From contig DASUVJ010000033.1 in NCBI GenBank assembly GCA_036378995.1, positions 1-16,141 on the forward strand: a DNA stretch of 16,141 nucleotides, in the 5' to 3' direction. The translations under genes were made by a program, and so were the position numbers. Within the stretch, counting starts at the first letter, position 1. Each line of letters starts with the position of its first letter. The notes under the pieces are model-generated. The model saw nothing but the letters and a program-made list of their open reading frames with translations. It did not search any database and had not been told where the DNA came from. Source of the DNA: DASUVJ01 sp036378995 (GTDB lineage Bacteria; Patescibacteriota; Saccharimonadia; Saccharimonadales; Saccharimonadaceae). Shown piece by piece: positions 11,997-16,141 of the stretch.

Positions 11997-14240
11997 CTAA
12001 GGGGTGATAGGAAGTGTTGGTGTCGTACCGGAGCCATTGCCGTTGCCACCCGTGTTTCCGTTGCCATTACCTGTGCCAGTGCCGTTCTCATCATCCTGAT
12101 TCTGCTCTTCTTCTTGCTGAGCAGCCTCTTCTTCTTGACGTTTCTTCTCCTCTTCGGCCTGCTTTTTCTCTTCTTCGGCTTTGCGTTCAGCCTCTAGCTC
12201 TTCAGGGGATTTCTCCGGTGTACAACTCTTTGTTGGCAGATTCCACGAGAGGAACGATTCGGTATAGGTACCGTAGCCGCTTCGGTTAGCAAGGCCGCCA
12301 TTCGGACATACCGAGCGCTGGACAATTCCTGCAGGAACAGGGAACTTAACATCCTGGCGTCCGCGAAGCGCCTGGCTCATTGTATTAACCCAGATCGGTC
12401 CGGCCATACCCGAGCCACCATTTAACATGGTAGCGTTGTCGTTGTTTCCGACCCATACACCTACAGCTAGTTCTGGCGTATAGCCAATCGTCCAGGCATC
12501 ACGCTGATCATCTGTCGTACCCGTCTTTACGGCAGCGGTTTTACCAGATACCGTCAGCGACGATCCAAAGGTTGGTGCGCGGGCACTGTTATCCGATAGG
12601 ATACTCGATACCAGATACGCACCTTCGGCACTAATTACCTTTTTGCTGGTTTCGTTGGCCTTAAAGATGTTATCACCATACTTATTGTTAACCTGTTTTA
12701 AGAATGTCGTACCAAACTGATCACCCTGGTTGGCAAATGCCGCGTAAGCGTTCGTCATCTGCAGTAGTGACGCCTCGGCCGATCCAAGCGCTAACGATAG
12801 CCCGTAGTTCGTATCTTTGTTGATTGTGGAAATTCCCATGGCATTCGCCTGGTCGATGGCAGTATTAATACCAACCTTCTCCATAATCTTTACCGCCGGA
12901 ATATTCAGCGAACGGGCAAGGGCACTTCGGACTGTGACGTCCCCGCTAAATCCACGGTTGGCATTTTGCGGCTTATAGCCGTTAAAGTCGGTTGGCACGT
13001 CGGCAATGACGGTTGCGGGCGTGATCGTACCATCGGCAAGCGCCCTTGCGTAGTAAATAGATTTAAAGCTCGATCCTGGCTGGCGCGGCGTGGTGACCAT
13101 ATTCACCTTGCCCCACGTTTCGTTGTTCCAGTCAGCGCTACCTACCAGTGCCAATACCTCGCCGCTCTTCGGGTCGATCGCAACACCACTGGCGTTCGAT
13201 CCACCGTTTCGCTCAATGTAGGATACGTGGTTTTTGATGTTGTCGGTCAGCTGCTTTTGCAGTGTCAGGTCAAGTGATGTACGCACCTGGTAACCCGAGC
13301 GAACAACCGTCTGCTCACCGTACTTCTCGTACAGTTCATCCATCACCATCTGCACAAAGTGCGGTGCAACACTATCGCCAGTTTCGCTCATTGGCGCATA
13401 AGTCAGCTGCTCGGCAGCGACAGAAGTACGCTCGGCTTCTGTAATATAACCGTTCTCTGCCATGCGCTTTAGCACTGTCGCCTGGCGCTCTTTGGCATAC
13501 TTAGGGTTACCGAGGGTCGGGGAGTACGCATTCGGTGCCGGCAAGATACCGATCAGCATCGAGCTCTCTGCAAGGGTCAGGTCTTTTGGCGATTTATTAA
13601 AGTACGACTTCGCCGCCTCTTCAATACCAAATACATTACCACCAAAGAATGCCGTATTCAGGTACATCTCCAAAATCTCATCCTTCGTGTAACGCTGCTC
13701 AATAGCAACCGAAATCGCAAGCTCTTGGTACTTACGCAGGAAGGTCTGGTCTTCAGATAGTAATGTAATCTTAGATAACTGCTGCGTCAAAGTAGATCCA
13801 CCGCCATATTCCGCCTGGTTGGTTACCGTACCAAACACCGCGCGCATAATTCCAGGGATCGAGAAGCCTTCGTGCTGGTAAAAGTCCTTGTCTTCAGTCG
13901 CGATCAAAGCTTTCTCAACGTTGTCCGAGATATCTGCCAATTTTGCCATTTGTCGGTGCTGTGCACGGCCGGTCTCGTAAAATACATCGCCGTTTTTATC
14001 CGTTAAAACAATACCCGTATTGTTACGGTTCATCAGGCGCTCTTGGTCTGCAATATCGTTGTAGTAGTAAATGTAGGTGATTAGCGGAGTCAGAATCAAA
14101 AACGCCAAAATAGGCGCCCCAACAATCAAAAACTTCTTCTTTTTAGACATTGCGTTAAATGCTCGCCAGCGTCGTTTCACCCCTCGTTTAAATCGGGTTA
14201 CCGGTGAAACTCGTTTCGTGTATCTTCCTTGTCGGACCAT
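11997..14240 (-). CDS. Class A penicillin-binding protein (bifunctional transglycosylase/transpeptidase, PBP1A type)
   Basis: This protein polymerises lipid II into glycan strands and crosslinks the stem peptides on the outer face of the membrane. The 747-residue protein has a basic cytoplasmic tail, a transmembrane helix at about 36-57, and a GT51 transglycosylase domain with the catalytic Glu116 in EDKDFY and GGGSTLTQQL at 146-155. A transpeptidase domain follows with the nucleophile motif S390-S-F-K393, the S444-L-N446 motif and the K572-T-G-T575 motif. All active-site motifs are intact. The C-terminus carries a Glu/Lys/Gln-rich helical, coiled-coil-prone stretch (about 677-718), then a Gly/Asn/Thr low-complexity tail (about 719-747). 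The tail lacks a recognisable PASTA or FN3 domain. The gene lies between ruvC and ruvA on the same strand. Confidence 0.95.
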   Translation of the reverse strand: MVRQGRYTKRVSPVTRFKRGVKRRWRAFNAMSKKKKFLIVGAPILAFLILTPLITYIYYYNDIADQERLMNRNNTGIVLTDKNGDVFYETGRAQHRQMAKLADISDNVEKALIATEDKDFYQHEGFSIPGIMRAVFGTVTNQAEYGGGSTLTQQLSKITLLSEDQTFLRKYQELAISVAIEQRYTKDEILEMYLNTAFFGGNVFGIEEAAKSYFNKSPKDLTLAESSMLIGILPAPNAYSPTLGNPKYAKERQATVLKRMAENGYITEAERTSVAAEQLTYAPMSETGDSVAPHFVQMVMDELYEKYGEQTVVRSGYQVRTSLDLTLQKQLTDNIKNHVSYIERNGGSNASGVAIDPKSGEVLALVGSADWNNETWGKVNMVTTPRQPGSSFKSIYYARALADGTITPATVIADVPTDFNGYKPQNANRGFSGDVTVRSALARSLNIPAVKIMEKVGINTAIDQANAMGISTINKDTNYGLSLALGSAEASLLQMTNAYAAFANQGDQFGTTFLKQVNNKYGDNIFKANETSKKVISAEGAYLVSSILSDNSARAPTFGSSLTVSGKTAAVKTGTTDDQRDAWTIGYTPELAVGVWVGNNDNATMLNGGSGMAGPIWVNTMSQALRGRQDVKFPVPAGIVQRSVCPNGGLANRSGYGTYTESFLSWNLPTKSCTPEKSPEELEAERKAEEEKKQAEEEKKRQEEEAAQQEEEQNQDDENGTGTGNGNGNTGGNGNGSGTTPTLPITP
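12034..12087. repeat. Low-complexity repeat encoding the Gly/Asn/Thr tail of the PBP
   Basis: Degenerate 6-base units of the type TTGCCG/TTGCCA on the plus strand encode alternating Gly with Asn or Thr on the minus strand. The tract is in frame and could vary in length between strains by replication slippage. Confidence 0.6.
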
Positions 14241-14246
14241 AAATTC

Positions 14247-14252
14247 AGTCTA
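14247..14252 (-). promoter_or_regulatory. Weak candidate -10 of the PBP gene, possible leaderless start
   Basis: TAGACT on the minus strand (4 of 6 matches to TATAAT) ends 6 bases before the ATG at 14240, matching the spacing of the other leaderless candidates. There is no extended -10 and no clear -35, so this is tentative. Confidence 0.25.
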
Positions 14253-14263
14253 TTACGCTCTCT

Positions 14264-14277
14264 TCAGGTTAACCTGA
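14264..14277. promoter_or_regulatory. 14-base perfect palindrome upstream of the PBP gene (candidate operator)
   Basis: TCAGGTTAACCTGA is a perfect 14-base palindrome centred about 30 bases before the PBP ATG, in the 91-base gap after ruvC. If the weak -10 at 14247-14252 is used, the palindrome covers the -35 position, as a repressor or activator site would. Confidence 0.4.
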
Positions 14278-14331
14278 GATTACACAATGTTGCTCTTATT
14301 ATCTCACGCAGGGGCGCTAACGCAAAATACC

Positions 14332-14808
14332 TTACTTGCCCCTGTTAATAAACGCACACATAATAGCCGCAGCCAGGGCATCCGCACAGTCATCCGGTTT
14401 AGGCACATCCTTTAAGCCAAGCTGTAACCGCACCATCTCTTGCACCTGCTTTTTATCCGCCTTGCCATACCCCGTCATCGTCTGCTTAATCTGCAGCGGC
14501 GTATACTCTTCTATCGGGATTTTAGCTTGTTTGCCAGTAAGCATAGCAACGCCGCGGGCATGCGAAACACTCATAGCCGTGGTTACATTGCGCGCAAAAA
14601 ACAACTTTTCAATCGCCATTATCTCTGGCTTAGTCTCGGCAATAATATCCGTAAGACCGTTGTAGATTTCTTCCAAACGGTCGGGCAGGGGAGTGTGGGC
14701 AGGGGTAGTAATAACGCCGGCTGTCACCAGCTTCGTCTTCCCTGCCTTTGCATCAATAACCCCAAAACCCAAGATTCCGGTGCCTGGGTCTATACCGATG
14801 ATTCTCAT
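14332..14808 (-). CDS. ruvC: Crossover junction endodeoxyribonuclease RuvC
   Basis: RuvC is the Holliday junction resolvase with an RNase H-like fold. It cuts symmetrically across the junction assembled with RuvA and RuvB. The 158-residue protein carries the complete acidic active site: Asp7 in GIDPG, Glu67 in AIEKLFF, and Asp140/Asp143 in the D-x-x-DALA motif of the last helix. The conserved 'VSHARG' helix (81-86) and 'PLQIKQTMTGYGKADKKQV' (104-122) are also present. The ATG at 14808 has TATACT 6 bases upstream and no Shine-Dalgarno, which predicts a leaderless mRNA, although read-through from yebC, which ends 14 bases upstream, is also possible. Confidence 0.96.
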   Translation of the reverse strand: MRIIGIDPGTGILGFGVIDAKAGKTKLVTAGVITTPAHTPLPDRLEEIYNGLTDIIAETKPEIMAIEKLFFARNVTTAMSVSHARGVAMLTGKQAKIPIEEYTPLQIKQTMTGYGKADKKQVQEMVRLQLGLKDVPKPDDCADALAAAIMCAFINRGK

Positions 14809-14814
14809 GTGATT

Positions 14815-14820
14815 AGTATA
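14815..14820 (-). promoter_or_regulatory. ruvC -10 element, predicted leaderless
   Basis: TATACT on the minus strand ends 6 bases before the ruvC ATG, in the 14-base gap after yebC. The best upstream -35-like sequence is weak (CGGTTG at a 16-base spacing). Confidence 0.4.
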
Positions 14821-14822
14821 CG

Positions 14823-15548
14823 TTACTCGGCTGGTTCAACCGTAATATCTGCGTTCGTATGAACATTCACAACATCATCCAGTTCATCCAAAGCGTCTAA
14901 AACTTTTAGGGCCTTACGTGCAGTTTCAGGATCGTCAATCTCAACCTGAGCATTTGGAACATACTGGAGTTCTGCGCCTTTAATTTCCAGACCCTCTTTC
15001 ACAAGGTTTTCTCGCACCTTCGCAAGTTCCTTTTGTTCAGTGTAAACCACAATTTCGCCGTCTTCTTCAACGGCGTCTTCAGCACCTGCATCTAATACCG
15101 TAAGCAGCGCATCCTCACCTGTTGCAGCGACTTGAATCACGCCTTTACGCGTAAATTGGAAAGCGACGCTTCCTGGCTCCGCCATACTTCCGCCATTTTT
15201 CGTAAACGCGCTTCGTACTTCTGGATAGGTACGATTTTTATTGTCAGTAGCAGTTTCAACAATAATACCAATTCCGCCTGGGCCATATCCTTCGTAAGTA
15301 GCCTCCTCAAGAACAGCTGCATTCTTGTCATTCACGCGGTCGATTGCACGCTGAATGTTATTGTTTGGCATGTTGGCCTGCTTGGCTTTTTCGATCGCCA
15401 AAGCAAGCGCCGAGTTCATCGTAGGATCTGTACCACTACGGGCAGCAATCGCGATTTGGTTGCCAATTTTTGTAAAGATAGCACCACGCTTCGCGTCTTT
15501 AGCACCTTTTTCGCGTTTAATAGTTGACCATTTACTGTGTCCTGACAT
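14823..15548 (-). CDS. yebC: YebC/PmpR family protein (TACO1-like regulator)
   Basis: The 241-residue protein has the unmistakable family N-terminus MSGHSKWSTIKREKGAKDAKRG, the 'IGNQIAIAARSGTDPTMNSALALAIEKAKQANMPNNNIQRAIDR' region, and the central 'YEGYGPGGIGIIVE' (about residues 84-97). Family members have been described as transcription regulators (PmpR) and, more recently, as ribosome-associated factors that aid translation of proline-rich stretches, like mitochondrial TACO1. I cannot tell which applies here. yebC lying next to ruvC is a very common bacterial arrangement. A GGAG Shine-Dalgarno lies 6 bases before the ATG in a leader of about 31 bases, transcribed from an extended -10. Confidence 0.96.
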   Translation of the reverse strand: MSGHSKWSTIKREKGAKDAKRGAIFTKIGNQIAIAARSGTDPTMNSALALAIEKAKQANMPNNNIQRAIDRVNDKNAAVLEEATYEGYGPGGIGIIVETATDNKNRTYPEVRSAFTKNGGSMAEPGSVAFQFTRKGVIQVAATGEDALLTVLDAGAEDAVEEDGEIVVYTEQKELAKVRENLVKEGLEIKGAELQYVPNAQVEIDDPETARKALKVLDALDELDDVVNVHTNADITVEPAE

Positions 15549-15586
15549 AGGAATCTCCGCAAAACTTATTGACTATATTTAATTTC

Positions 15587-15595
15587 ATTATAACA
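15587..15595 (-). promoter_or_regulatory. yebC extended -10 promoter
   Basis: On the minus strand TGtTATAAT, with the hexamer at 15592-15587. Transcription from about 15580 gives a leader of about 31 bases that includes GGAG at 15558-15555. Confidence 0.6.
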
Positions 15596-15643
15596 GATAA
15601 GGACTATCTTACACATGTCACAACAGAGGTTAAAATTACGCAT

Positions 15644-15672
15644 TTGGTATTATATGTATGTATACGTATAAT
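15644..15672 (+). promoter_or_regulatory. Promoter of the small membrane protein gene
   Basis: TTGGTA (15644-15649), a 17-base spacer, then a perfect TATAAT (15667-15672). A 10-base palindrome TATACGTATA (15661-15670) overlaps the -10. The leader of about 28 bases contains GGAG 5 bases before the ATG. It diverges from the yebC promoter. Confidence 0.6.
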
Positions 15673-15706
15673 ATAAGTACAATTCTATTATTAAAACGGA
15701 GCAATT

Positions 15707-16108
15707 ATGAATAGTCATCCGCAACACACCAGTTATCAAGAAGAGAGTCGGCCTATAATACCCGCCTGGCTACGATATGTCGGAGGTGGAATATTGGTTC
15801 TAAATGGATTGTATGTTTGTCTACAAGAGCTAAGTGTCATCGCATCCCTCTTTCAACAGGTTCCGATTGGAACAATCGTTACTCTTGTAACTCCGATAGG
15901 ATGGTTTTGTTTCGCTGTACCTATACTGACGGCATTTTACAGCTTAGTGTGGTTCGAACAAGACCCCCAAGACAAGAACAATACTCGCTATTGGCTAAAA
16001 ACTATCGGTTTATTTATTCTCGTTTTTGCTCTCACTCAAGTCCTCTATGTACTCGGAGCAATGATTGGTGCGTATGCATCTGGATTAATTCACGGCTGGC
16101 TAACCTAA
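15707..16108 (+). CDS. Small membrane protein with three predicted helices, function unknown
   Basis: The 133-residue protein has a polar, His/Gln/Glu-containing N-terminus (residues 1-19), then three hydrophobic segments at about 21-50, 53-82 and 98-128. They are linked by a short charged loop with 'WFEQDPQDKNNTRYW' (82-96). I do not recognise a family. The start is well supported by GGAG 5 bases before the ATG and a clear -35/-10 promoter. The gene diverges from yebC, and nothing in the context suggests a pathway. The remaining 33 bases to the window edge contain no gene I can identify. Confidence 0.7.
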   Translation: MNSHPQHTSYQEESRPIIPAWLRYVGGGILVLNGLYVCLQELSVIASLFQQVPIGTIVTLVTPIGWFCFAVPILTAFYSLVWFEQDPQDKNNTRYWLKTIGLFILVFALTQVLYVLGAMIGAYASGLIHGWLT

Positions 16109-16141
16109 CTGAAACGAAGAGCGCCCCGAGTCCACACGGAC

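Noticed and set aside
14336..14862. Open frames antisense to ruvC and elsewhere (for example antisense to PBP, recA and yebC)
   Set aside because: These are shadow frames of conserved genes. They have no Shine-Dalgarno, promoter or recognisable protein pattern.
16130..16141. GTCC-ACAC-GGAC hairpin at the right edge
   Set aside because: A four-base-pair stem cut by the window edge cannot be told from chance. No tRNA or terminator structure is visible in the last 33 bases.
1..16141. CRISPR array, insertion sequence, tRNA or rRNA gene
   Set aside because: I read through for regular direct repeats, transposase motifs and cloverleaf-like sequences and found none.
1..16141. Alternative genetic code with UGA as glycine
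   Set aside because: Several conserved genes end in TGA at the expected length (pilM, pilN, recX) and no conserved protein contains an in-frame TGA.

Overview
The window looks like chromosomal DNA of a Candidate Phyla Radiation bacterium, most likely a Saccharibacterium (TM7). The reasons are a Gram-positive-like type IV pilus operon (pilC, pilM, pilN, pilO), very short intergenic gaps, convergent overlapping genes, many short single-gene transcription units, and dense household DNA-repair genes next to unfamiliar small proteins. TGA is used as a stop (pilM, pilN, recX), so this is code 11 and not the recoded Gracilibacteria/Absconditabacteria type. The phylum is an inference; no marker gene was aligned.

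Layout. (1) 1-3452, plus strand: the end of a type IV pilus assembly operon, pilC (cut by the window edge), pilM, pilN, pilO and a small membrane protein in the PilP position. Next comes a two-barrel PRC protein (3480-4058) with its own promoter. (2) 4049-5803, minus strand: recA followed by recX, separated by a strong GC-rich hairpin. (3) 5931-6323, plus strand: an orphan prepilin diverging from recA. (4) 6335-8161, minus strand: ruvB and a proline-rich bacterial-PH-domain membrane protein. (5) 8238-11401: an accessory-looking block lying between ruvB and ruvA. It holds two paralogous proteins that join a nucleoside 2-deoxyribosyltransferase-like Rossmann domain to a C-terminal ribbon-helix-helix DNA-binding domain, a stand-alone third relative, and a polymerase-beta-type nucleotidyltransferase. 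(6) 11398-15548, minus strand: yebC, ruvC, a class A penicillin-binding protein and ruvA. (7) 15707-16108, plus strand: a small three-helix membrane protein.

The block at 8238-11401 is the most interesting part. All three deoxyribosyltransferase-like proteins lack the family's catalytic glutamate at the expected position (Gln, Tyr, Gln), and two carry an RHH domain. This suggests ligand-sensing repressors built from a dead nucleotide enzyme. An inverted repeat bracketing the -35 box of one of them is a candidate autoregulatory operator.

A second theme is promoter architecture. Many genes have a -10 hexamer, often an extended -10 (TGnTATAAT), only 6-7 bases before the ATG, which predicts leaderless mRNAs. 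Others (recA, recX, yebC, the gene at 10826, the gene at 15707) have ordinary leaders with Shine-Dalgarno sequences. All three RuvABC genes, recA and recX lie within about 11 kb, so the window is largely a recombination and Holliday-junction-processing neighbourhood.
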